Origin: URHD0088 sp041488295 | GTDB taxonomy: Bacteria > Pseudomonadota > Alphaproteobacteria > ATCC43930 > CGMCC-115725 | Direction of reading: 5' to 3' | NCBI GenBank assembly: GCA_041488295.1 | Contig: JBGPOZ010000213.1 | Location: 1 to 8,369, forward strand | Length of the DNA: 8,369 nucleotides | Part shown: positions 1-6,388 of the stretch, in pieces | How positions within the stretch are numbered: the stretch's first letter is position 1 | Layout of the letters: each line of letters begins with the position of its first letter | Made by a program: the position numbers and the translations under genes | The notes under the pieces: generated by a model | The model's input: only the letters and a program-made list of their open reading frames with translations | What the model was told of the DNA's origin: nothing | The model's database searches: none

Positions 1-86
1 ATTCTGAGATCTTGCGAGATATTCACAGTATTTTTACGAGAGAAGATCCAGTATTTCGTGGAAATATTGCAAGCAAGGGGCGATCG
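1..86 (+). promoter_or_regulatory. AT-rich leader upstream of the PilZ gene
   Basis: This stretch is clearly richer in A/T than the rest of the window and ends in the Shine-Dalgarno-like AAGGGG at 75-80. It carries two direct copies of CAGTATTT (26-33 and 49-56), 23 bp apart. TTGCGA at 12-17 followed 17 bp later by TACGAG at 35-40 is the best sigma-70-like pair I can find, but the -10 match is poor. The composition and position suggest that the PilZ promoter lies here; the exact elements are uncertain. Confidence 0.3.
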
Positions 87-410
87 ATGAAGACGAGATC
101 GGCATTGAAGATGGACTCGTACCGTCGCCGCCACTCGCGACACGACATTGCGCCCAAATCGATCAAAGTCGCGATCAACGGAACCGATTATGACTGTCTC
201 AACTGCACGCCGGGCGGGCTCTTGCTGACCGGCGCGGCGGCACCGGCACAGGCGGGCGACCCGGTCGTCGGCGTCATCAGCTTCTCCGGGTGCGACGGCA
301 TCGAGTTCGCCGCGACGGTGGTTCACATCGGCAAGGATCAACGCGATTTCGGATTGCGCCATGCCGATCTCGAACTCGACGAAGCTCTTCAATCTTTCTT
401 AGGCCGCTGA
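87..410 (+). CDS. PilZ-domain protein (putative c-di-GMP binder), 107 aa
   Basis: This is a small soluble protein made of essentially one PilZ domain. Near the N-terminus it has the Arg-rich RxxxR motif within YRRRHSRHDI (residues about 13-22). After it comes LNCTPGG, which occupies the place of the usual [D/N]xSxxG motif with Thr instead of Ser. The C-terminal part (ATVVHIG, then FGLRHADLE) follows the usual PilZ barrel pattern. Both motifs contact cyclic di-GMP in the family, so binding is plausible but unproven. ATG at 87 is chosen because AAGGGG lies 6 nt upstream; a frame opening at position 12 has no such site and would add 25 residues with no PilZ character. There is no signal peptide or membrane segment. 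The nearest downstream gene is a membrane glycosyltransferase 275 bp away, a class of enzyme often controlled by PilZ proteins; the link here is only positional. Confidence 0.8.
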   Translation: MKTRSALKMDSYRRRHSRHDIAPKSIKVAINGTDYDCLNCTPGGLLLTGAAAPAQAGDPVVGVISFSGCDGIEFAATVVHIGKDQRDFGLRHADLELDEALQSFLGR

Positions 411-459
411 AAACCCGGGTTCCGTCTCGCGGGACGCAATCCATGTGGCGGGCCTAAGA
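397..459 (+). terminator. Possible terminator-like inverted repeat after the PilZ gene
   Basis: TCTTAGGCC (397-405) and GGCCTAAGA (451-459) form a perfect 9-bp inverted repeat that straddles the PilZ stop codon (408-410). The 45-nt loop contains the palindrome AACCCGGGTT. No T-run follows, so this is not a canonical intrinsic terminator. It could be a transcript 3'-end structure or a chance repeat. Confidence 0.2.
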
Positions 460-685
460 CGATCGGCGTGACGAGCGGAGAAATGACGATCGAGCGTCGT
501 GACCGATCCGCGCTCTCATGCCCTCCGTTCCACTCTTGACATCGCGGGCCTGCTTCCGCTCTGTTCGCGGCGGCCGCCGCACCCGCGATTTCGCCGTGGA
601 GACCGCGGAATAGTTCGTTTGCGGCCCGCGTTGTTCGAAGCCTGCGTTTCCGCCCTTTGTCGGGCAGGCATGGGGAGTTCATTGA
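411..685. other. Intergenic gap with a weak promoter candidate
   Basis: These 275 bp hold no open frame with protein-family character. A perfect -35-like TTGACA lies at 536-541, but the sequence 17 bp downstream (CTCTGT, 559-564) is a poor -10 box. If it is used, the glycosyltransferase mRNA would have a leader of a little over 100 nt. GGGGAG at 672-677 is the likely ribosome-binding site of the gene starting at 686. Nothing else stands out. Confidence 0.3.
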
Positions 686-3274
686 ATGCAATCGGTCGCG
701 ACCGCACCCGCCGCCGCGGACCTGACGACGCCCGCGTCGTCGGCCGCGGCGGCGATCGAGGTCAAGGGCAAGTTCTTCTTCAGCGGCGGCAAAAAGCATT
801 TCGTCAGGGGCGTGACCTACGGCCCCTTCGCGCCGGCGCCGCACGGCACGCAATTCCCCGAGCCGGCAATGGCGGCCCGCGATTTCGTGCTGATGGCGGA
901 GATGGGCATCAACACGGTGCGCGTCTTCACCGTACCACCGGTCTGGCTGCTCGATGCCGCCGCCGCCAACGGGCTGAAGGTCCTGGTCGGCATTCCGTGG
1001 GCGCAGCACGTGACGTTTCTCGACAGCGCCGCGGTTCAGGGCGAAGCGCGCCGCACCATCCTCGCCGGCGTCCGCGCCTGCGAGCGGCACCCTGCCGTCT
1101 TCGCCTATGTCATCGGCAACGAGATTCCGCCCGACATGGTGCGCTGGCACGGCGCCAAGCGCGTCCGCCAATTCTTGAAGGAGCTCGTGCAGGCGGTGAA
1201 GGCGGAGGTACCCGGCGCCCTCGTCAGCTACGCCAATTTCCCCTCGACCGAGTACCTGACGATCGACTTCACCGATTTCCTCTGCTTCAACGTCTATCTG
1301 CACAACGAAGACGCGTTCCGCCGCTACGTCTCGCGCCTCCACAACCTCGCTGTCGACCGCCCACTCGTGCTGACGGAATTCGGCGTCGATTCGATGCGCG
1401 AGGGCGAGGAGGGACAGCGCGCCATCCTGTCCTGGCAGGTCGGCACCGCCTTCGCCATGGGCGTTGCCGGCACCTTCGTCTTCGCCTGGACCGACGAATG
1501 GTTCACCGGCGGCCATCTCATCGAGGATTGGGCCTTTGGCCTGGTCGACCGCGAGCGCAAGCCCAAGCCCGCCGCCGCCGCCGTCTCGGCCGCTTACAAG
1601 GGGCCGCTGCCGCCGCCTTTGCCGCGCCATCCCAAGGTCTCGGTCGTCGTCTGTGCCTACAACGCCGAGCGGACGATGGAAGCGTGCCTCGCCTCGCTCG
1701 AGCACCTCAACTACCCCGACTACGAGGTCGTCGTCGTCAATGACGGCTCGACCGACCGGACGCTCGAGATCTCGCAGCGATATCCCTATTGCCGCATCAT
1801 CAGCCAGCCGAACAAGGGCCTTTCCGTCGCGCGCAACGTCGGCGCCGAGGCGGCCACGGGCGAGATCGTCGCGTACACCGACAGCGACTGCGTCGCTGAT
1901 CCCGACTGGCTCAACTACCTTGTCGGCAAGATGGTCTCGGCCGACCTCGTCGCTTGCGGCGGGCCGAATTTCCCTCCGCCCGAGGACAGCCTCGTCCCCT
2001 CGGCGGTCGCCGTCTCGCCGGGCGGGCCGACACATGTCCTCGTCAGCGACGACGTCGCCGAGCACATCGCCGGCTGCAACATGGCGTTCCGCCGCGACGT
2101 CCTGCTGGGGCTCGGCGGTTTCGACCCGCTCTACCGCGCGGCGGGCGATGACGTCGACATCTGCTGGCGCTTTCAGGACGCCGGCCACACGATCGGCTTC
2201 AGCCCCTCGGCCGTCGTCTGGCATTTCCGCCGCAACACCGTCAAAGCCTATATCGGCCAACAGCGCGGCTACGGCAAAGCCGAAGCGCTCGTTTACGGCA
2301 AGCACCCTTTCCGTTTCAACCTCTTCGGCCAGGCGAAATGGCTGGGGCGCATCTATGGCGACCTCTCGGCCTCGCTCATCCTGTCGCGTCGTCCGGTCAT
2401 CTATTCCGGCGTCTTCGGGCGCGGCCTCTTTCAGACGATGTACGAGCCGCCATCGTCCTTGATGGCGTTTCTGCCGCTCACTTTCGAGTGGAACGTCGTC
2501 GCCCTGCTGCTGGCGCTCATCGGCATCGTCGGCGGCGGCTGGATGTGGCTCCTCACGGTGCCGCTCCTCGTCACCTGTACGATGTGCGTCAACGGCGCGC
2601 TCAAGGCGCCGGTCGATCCCCGCTTCCGCGGCCTCAAAGCGCGCGGCCTTATCGCGCTTCTGATCTATCTCGGTCCGATCGTGCGCGGCTGGGAGCGCCT
2701 CAAATGGCGCTCGCGCCTCATGGAGACGAAGGACCCGGCGCGGCTCGACGCGACGCGGCAGAAGCCGCGCATCGACTGGCGCGAGCGCGCGCTCTACTTG
2801 GCATATTGGAGCGAGAAGAGCGACGAGAAGGAGGCGCTGCTCGGCGGCCTCATGGCGTTCCTCGCGCCGCAGAAATACTTCATCGTCCCCGACACCGGCT
2901 GGAGCGACTGGGATCTCAAGATCTCGCGCGGCCTTTGGAGCCGGGCCTATGTGACGGTGGTCGGCGAGAATCACGGCGGCGCCAAGCGGCTTCTGCGCGT
3001 GCGCTGCGCGATGCGTCTGTCGCGTCTCTCGGCCTTGGTCCTGCGCGGCTATGCCGTCATCGCGGCGGCCTCGCTCATCCTCGGCGCGCCGATCGTCGCG
3101 GTGGCCGTCGGCGTTCTCGGCCTCGGGCACTTCGCGTTCATCGCCCAGCGCACCGCGGCCTTCGGCAGCCTCATGCACCGGATCATCGAGGCGGTCGCCA
3201 AGCAGGCGCAGTTGACGCCGGTCGAGCCGGCGCCGCGCTCGGCCATCGCCATCGGCTCGCCGCGCACCGCGTGA
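686..3274 (+). CDS. Glycoside hydrolase (clan GH-A-like) fused to family 2 glycosyltransferase, membrane protein, 862 aa
   Basis: This is a two-enzyme membrane protein. An Ala-rich leader (1-25) precedes a TIM-barrel glycosidase-like domain (about 26-305), with GNE at 144-146 (acid/base candidate E146) and TEFG at 230-233 (nucleophile candidate E231), as in clan GH-A. A Pro-rich linker (307-315) leads to a GT2 domain (about 317-560) with SVVVCAYNAE at 319-328, NDGS at 352-355, the DxD-type D399-S-D401, the acidic pair D488-D489, and QQRGYGKAE at 525-533 in the QxxRW position. Hydrophobic segments lie near 600-640 and 653-668; a soluble stretch of about 110 residues follows, then two more near 785-822. 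The GT2 site should face the cytoplasm and use a nucleotide sugar. No signal peptide or early membrane segment is seen, so the GH domain is probably cytoplasmic too. ATG at 686 has GGGGAG 8 nt upstream. An ABC exporter and a GT-B-like gene follow on the same strand, suggesting surface glycan or glycolipid assembly. The sugar and product are unknown. Confidence 0.85.
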   Translation: MQSVATAPAAADLTTPASSAAAAIEVKGKFFFSGGKKHFVRGVTYGPFAPAPHGTQFPEPAMAARDFVLMAEMGINTVRVFTVPPVWLLDAAAANGLKVLVGIPWAQHVTFLDSAAVQGEARRTILAGVRACERHPAVFAYVIGNEIPPDMVRWHGAKRVRQFLKELVQAVKAEVPGALVSYANFPSTEYLTIDFTDFLCFNVYLHNEDAFRRYVSRLHNLAVDRPLVLTEFGVDSMREGEEGQRAILSWQVGTAFAMGVAGTFVFAWTDEWFTGGHLIEDWAFGLVDRERKPKPAAAAVSAAYKGPLPPPLPRHPKVSVVVCAYNAERTMEACLASLEHLNYPDYEVVVVNDGSTDRTLEISQRYPYCRIISQPNKGLSVARNVGAEAATGEIVAYTDSDCVADPDWLNYLVGKMVSADLVACGGPNFPPPEDSLVPSAVAVSPGGPTHVLVSDDVAEHIAGCNMAFRRDVLLGLGGFDPLYRAAGDDVDICWRFQDAGHTIGFSPSAVVWHFRRNTVKAYIGQQRGYGKAEALVYGKHPFRFNLFGQAKWLGRIYGDLSASLILSRRPVIYSGVFGRGLFQTMYEPPSSLMAFLPLTFEWNVVALLLALIGIVGGGWMWLLTVPLLVTCTMCVNGALKAPVDPRFRGLKARGLIALLIYLGPIVRGWERLKWRSRLMETKDPARLDATRQKPRIDWRERALYLAYWSEKSDEKEALLGGLMAFLAPQKYFIVPDTGWSDWDLKISRGLWSRAYVTVVGENHGGAKRLLRVRCAMRLSRLSALVLRGYAVIAAASLILGAPIVAVAVGVLGLGHFAFIAQRTAAFGSLMHRIIEAVAKQAQLTPVEPAPRSAIAIGSPRTA

Positions 3275-3436
3275 GCTGGAAACGGCAATGCGCGTGGCGA
3301 AGGCCCCCTCCCTAACCCTCCCCCGCAAGGGGGGAGGGGATTCTCGGGTCGCCTGCTCTCTCACATCCCCCTCCCCCCTTGCGGGGGAGGGTCGGGGTGG
3401 GGGGCAGTCTCGGCGCATGCATTAAGGTCCTGCGTC
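3275..3436. other. 162-bp gap within the glycan cluster, mostly repeat
   Basis: This gap separates the GH-GT2 gene from the ABC exporter gene on the same strand. Most of it is the C/G-rich palindromic repeat listed separately. The last 32 bp carry the likely ribosome-binding site AAGG (3424-3427), 9 nt before the ABC start. I see no clear promoter, so the downstream genes may depend on read-through. Confidence 0.45.
3304..3404. repeat. C/G-rich palindromic intergenic repeat pair
   Basis: Two arms (3315-3339 and 3368-3392) are perfect 25-bp reverse complements, and the similarity continues imperfectly outward to about 3304 and 3404. Each arm is also a hairpin by itself, for example CCCTCCCCC (3316-3324) pairing with GGGGGAGGG (3330-3338) around a GCAAG loop. 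I recognise this as a common dispersed repeat type of alphaproteobacterial genomes; spurious peptides read through it contain strings such as PSPARGEG and PPLRGRVREG. Both arms carry four G-runs on one strand, so they can also form G-quadruplexes. The family identity is from memory; the symmetry is directly visible. Confidence 0.85.
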
Positions 3437-5215
3437 ATGTCGCCACTCGGTGCTAAGCTCTTCCCCTATCTCTGGCCCTACCGGCTGCGCTTCGCTTGGG
3501 CGCTGCTGCAGGTCTTTCTCATCGCCGGCTTCGAGCTCTTGAAGCCGTGGCCGCTGCAGATCGTCATCGATCACGTGCTCGGCGGCAAGCCGATGGCGCC
3601 GCCGCTCGAGGCTCTCGCGCCGCTTCAGCTTCTCGCTTTCGCCTGCCTCGGCATCGTCCTTGTGCAACTCGCCGCGGGCGGGCTGACATTGCTCCACAAT
3701 TACACGACGATCGGCGTCGGTCAGCGCATGGTCAACGATCTGCGCGGCGCGCTTTACGGCCATCTGCAGCGGCTGTCGCTCGCCTTCCACAGCCGGCAGA
3801 AGGTGGGCGATCTCATGTATCGCGTCACGGCCGACAGCTTCGCCGTGCAGACGATGATCATGAACGGCCTTCTGCCGATCGTCTCGGCTTTCGTGCTGCT
3901 CGGCGGCATGCTCTTCATCCTCGTGCCGATGGATGCGGAGCTGACGCTCCTTGCGCTCACCATCGTGCCGGCGCTGTTCGTTCTCATCGCGCTCTTCAAC
4001 CGCAAGATCACGACGATCGCCGGCGAGGTGCGCGATGCCGACAGCCGGGTCTACAGCCTCGTCCAATGGGCGTTCACCTCGATCAAGGTCATTCAGGCCT
4101 TCACCAAGGAGGAGGAAGAGTATCGCCGCTTCATGGGGGCGAGTAGAGCCAGCCTCGGCTCGACGCTTCGCCTCTACTCTTGGCAGACGCTCTACTCCGG
4201 GACGGTCAACGTGGTGATCGCCGCGGGCACGGCGATCGTCGTCTACGCCGGCGGCCGCGCCGCCATGTCGGGGACGCTGACGATCGGCCAGCTCGTCGTC
4301 TTCATTTCGTACTTGGCGCAGCTCTATCAGCCGGTCAACCAGATCACGCAGAGCTGGAGCCTCATCGCCGGGGCGCGGATCGGCGCGCGCCGCGTCTTCG
4401 AGATCCTCGACACCGAGCCCGACCTCGTGGATGGCGGACGATGCTTTCCTGCGCAGGGTGCGCATGGCGACATCGCCTGGCGCGGCGTCAGCTTCCGCTA
4501 TCGGCCGGAGCTGCCCGTGCTCCGCGCCGTCGACCTCGAGATCCGCGCCGGGACGAAGGTCGCCGTGGTGGGGCCGACCGGAGCCGGCAAATCGACCTTG
4601 CTCGCCCTTTTGCCGCGCTTCTTCGATCCGTCGACCGGGCAGGTCCTGATCGATGGCGTCGATATCAGGGAGTTCGCGCTCAAATCGCTGCGCGCCCAGA
4701 TCGCGATGGTGCTGCAGCCGCCGCTCATCTTTCCGATCTCCGTACATGACAACATCGCCTATGGCCGGCCCGACGCCACGCGCGAAGCGGTCGAAGAGGC
4801 GGCGCGGCATGCCCGCATCCACGATCTCATCGTCTCTCTGCCGCAGGGCTACGACACGGTGATCGGCGAAGCCGGGGCGACGCTCTCGGAAGGAGAAAAA
4901 CAACGCTTGACGATCGCCCGCGCCCTGTTGCGCGATGCGCCGATCCTCATCCTTGACGAGCCGACCTCGGCGCTCGACGTCGAGACCGAAGCCGTCGTCA
5001 TGGCCGGAATCGAGCGTCTCACCCAAGGCCGCACCACCTTCATCATCGCGCATCGTTTGTCGACGGTGCGAAGTTGTGATCTCATCCTCGTGCTGCGCGA
5101 CAGCGTCATCGCCGAACAGGGCGGTTTCGCCGAGCTGGTGCAGCGCAACGGTGTCTTCGCCGAGTACTACAACACGCAATTCGGCAACGAGGAGACCCAC
5201 CTTGGCGTCTCGTAA
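3437..5215 (+). CDS. ABC exporter half-transporter (permease fused to ATPase), 592 aa
   Basis: This is an MsbA/NdvA-type exporter with an N-terminal membrane domain of six predicted helices (roughly 17-38, 63-85, 142-165, 166-187, 252-272 and 283-300) and a C-terminal nucleotide-binding domain (about 345-580). The ATPase has Walker A GPTGAGKST at 379-387, Q-loop Q427, a variant signature LSEGE at 483-487 in place of LSGGQ, Walker B LILDE at 504-508, D-loop SALD at 511-514, and the switch histidine H539. All core catalytic residues are present and the length is normal. It probably works as a homodimer in the inner membrane, driving export by ATP hydrolysis. ATG at 3437 has AAGG 9 nt upstream. 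Lying between two glycosyltransferase-type genes and overlapping the next one, it most likely exports a glycan, glycolipid or lipid-linked intermediate. Sequence alone does not separate it from lipid or drug exporters of the same superfamily. Confidence 0.9.
   Translation: MSPLGAKLFPYLWPYRLRFAWALLQVFLIAGFELLKPWPLQIVIDHVLGGKPMAPPLEALAPLQLLAFACLGIVLVQLAAGGLTLLHNYTTIGVGQRMVNDLRGALYGHLQRLSLAFHSRQKVGDLMYRVTADSFAVQTMIMNGLLPIVSAFVLLGGMLFILVPMDAELTLLALTIVPALFVLIALFNRKITTIAGEVRDADSRVYSLVQWAFTSIKVIQAFTKEEEEYRRFMGASRASLGSTLRLYSWQTLYSGTVNVVIAAGTAIVVYAGGRAAMSGTLTIGQLVVFISYLAQLYQPVNQITQSWSLIAGARIGARRVFEILDTEPDLVDGGRCFPAQGAHGDIAWRGVSFRYRPELPVLRAVDLEIRAGTKVAVVGPTGAGKSTLLALLPRFFDPSTGQVLIDGVDIREFALKSLRAQIAMVLQPPLIFPISVHDNIAYGRPDATREAVEEAARHARIHDLIVSLPQGYDTVIGEAGATLSEGEKQRLTIARALLRDAPILILDEPTSALDVETEAVVMAGIERLTQGRTTFIIAHRLSTVRSCDLILVLRDSVIAEQGGFAELVQRNGVFAEYYNTQFGNEETHLGVS
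5189..5194 (+). promoter_or_regulatory. Ribosome-binding site supporting the TTG start at 5202
   Basis: GAGGAG lies 7 nt before TTG at 5202-5204, inside the last codons of the ABC transporter gene. It is the strongest Shine-Dalgarno match near the junction and decides the start of the next gene, where no ATG is available near the conserved N-terminus. Confidence 0.6.
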
Positions 5216-6365
5216 GACCATTCTCGTCCTGCACCTCGCCGGGCAGGTCCCGCTCGCCGGGGTGGCGTGGCAGGCGCTGCATTACGTGTTGGGCCTGCGC
5301 CGCCTCGGCCACGATGTCTGGTATGTCGAGGATTCAGGCGCGCGGCCTTTCGATCCGCGGCGCCAAGCGCTCGGCGAGGATTGCGCCTACAACGTCGCCT
5401 TCCTGCGCAACATGATGGAGCGTTTCGATCTCGGCGATCGCTGGGCCTATTGGGATGCCGCGAGCGATCGCTGGCACGGGCTTCCGGGCGAGCGCGTCAA
5501 GGCGCTCTATCGCCAGGCGGACGCGCTCATCAACCTGTCCGGCGCCACGCACCTGCGCGAGGAGCACATGCCCTGCCCGGTGCGCGTCTTCGTCGACACC
5601 GATCCCGGCTACGAGCAGGCGCGCGCGGCCGAGGGCGACGCGGCAGCGCGCCGCTATCTCGACGCGCACACGCATCTCTTCACCTATGGCGAGAATTTGG
5701 GGCAGGCCGATTGCGCCATTCCGCTCGCCGGTTTCTCCTGGCGACCGACGCGCCCGCCCGTGCTGCTCGATCTGTGGGATGCCGGCTGCATCTCCGCCGG
5801 CCCGTTCTTCACCTCGGTCGCGACTTGGGAGAATACCGGCAAGGACATCGCGATCGGCGGCGAAACCTATCGCTGGTCGAAGCACGTCAATTTCCTGCGC
5901 TTCCTCGACTTGCCGCGCCAGACGCTGCAACCCTGCCGACTTGCCATGTGGCCGCCCACCGAGGAGATCGCCGCGCAAGTCCGGGCCGCCGGCTGGGACA
6001 TCGTCGATCCCGTGCCCGTCTCCGCCGACATGCAGCCCTATCGCGACTTCATCGTGACATCGCGCGCGGAATTCACCGTCGCCAAGGACATCTATGTCCG
6101 CGCGCGCACGGGATGGTTCAGCGACCGCAGCGTCTGCTATCTCGCGGCGGGGCGGCCGGTCGTGACGCAAGACACTGGTTTTTCCAAGGCGATCCCGAGC
6201 ACGGCCGGGCTCTTCGCCTTCACGACGCTCGACGAGATTCGCGAGGCGATCGGGCGCATCAACGCCGATTATCGCCGCCAATGCCACGCTGCGCTCGAGA
6301 TCGCGCATGAATATTTCGATGCCGACCGCGTGCTCCGCGAACTGCTGCAGCAAGCGGGGATCTGA
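5202..6365 (+). CDS. GT-B-like glycosyltransferase-type protein, TTG start, 387 aa
   Basis: The N-terminus (ILVLHLAG, then GVAWQALHYVLGLRRLGHDVWYVED, residues about 7-44, split here by the family pattern) resembles the first Rossmann unit of GT-B glycosyltransferases, with a hydrophobic strand, a Gly-rich turn, and a helix ending in the LGHDVW type. The C-terminal part has the usual GT-B acceptor-and-donor features: a segment ending DIYVRARTGWFSDRSV (about 296-311), CYLAAGRPVVTQDTGF (312-327), then a final helical region with EYFDADRVL. The enzyme is probably soluble or peripheral and would transfer a sugar to the product of the cluster. I cannot assign it to a numbered CAZy family. TTG at 5202 is preferred because GAGGAG sits 7 nt upstream and translation there gives the expected N-terminal strand; the first internal Met is at residue 71. 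The gene overlaps the ABC gene by 14 bp, indicating translational coupling. Confidence 0.65.
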   Translation: MASRKTILVLHLAGQVPLAGVAWQALHYVLGLRRLGHDVWYVEDSGARPFDPRRQALGEDCAYNVAFLRNMMERFDLGDRWAYWDAASDRWHGLPGERVKALYRQADALINLSGATHLREEHMPCPVRVFVDTDPGYEQARAAEGDAAARRYLDAHTHLFTYGENLGQADCAIPLAGFSWRPTRPPVLLDLWDAGCISAGPFFTSVATWENTGKDIAIGGETYRWSKHVNFLRFLDLPRQTLQPCRLAMWPPTEEIAAQVRAAGWDIVDPVPVSADMQPYRDFIVTSRAEFTVAKDIYVRARTGWFSDRSVCYLAAGRPVVTQDTGFSKAIPSTAGLFAFTTLDEIREAIGRINADYRRQCHAALEIAHEYFDADRVLRELLQQAGI

Positions 6366-6388
6366 GGATCTCAGGGGCTCAGCCCTGA
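6362..6388. terminator. Weak hairpins at a convergent gene junction
   Basis: Only 13 bp separate the stop codons of the GT-B-like gene and the convergent esterase. The junction carries two overlapping inverted repeats: CTGAG-GAT-CTCAG (6362-6374) and TCAGGG-GCTCAG-CCCTGA (6371-6388, perfect 6-bp stem). Neither has a following T-run on either strand, so a role as a bidirectional terminator is possible but weak. Confidence 0.3.

Noticed and set aside
499..1743. 414-codon plus-strand frame overlapping the start of the GH-GT2 gene
   Set aside because: Its product is Arg/Ala-rich low-complexity sequence with no family character, in a different frame from the clear GH domain.
389..3418. 1009-codon open frame on the minus strand opposite the GH-GT2 gene
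   Set aside because: It is a shadow of high-GC codon bias: the product is Arg/Asp/Glu-rich with no domain, and its start lies in the C/G-rich repeat. The plus-strand frame has complete GH and GT2 motifs.
3422..5221. 599-codon open frame on the minus strand opposite the ABC gene
   Set aside because: It is an antisense shadow; the plus-strand frame carries every ABC ATPase motif.
5334..6353. 339-codon minus-strand frame opposite the GT-B-like gene
   Set aside because: It is a compositional shadow with no recognisable motif; the plus strand gives GT-B-like features and a good ribosome-binding site.
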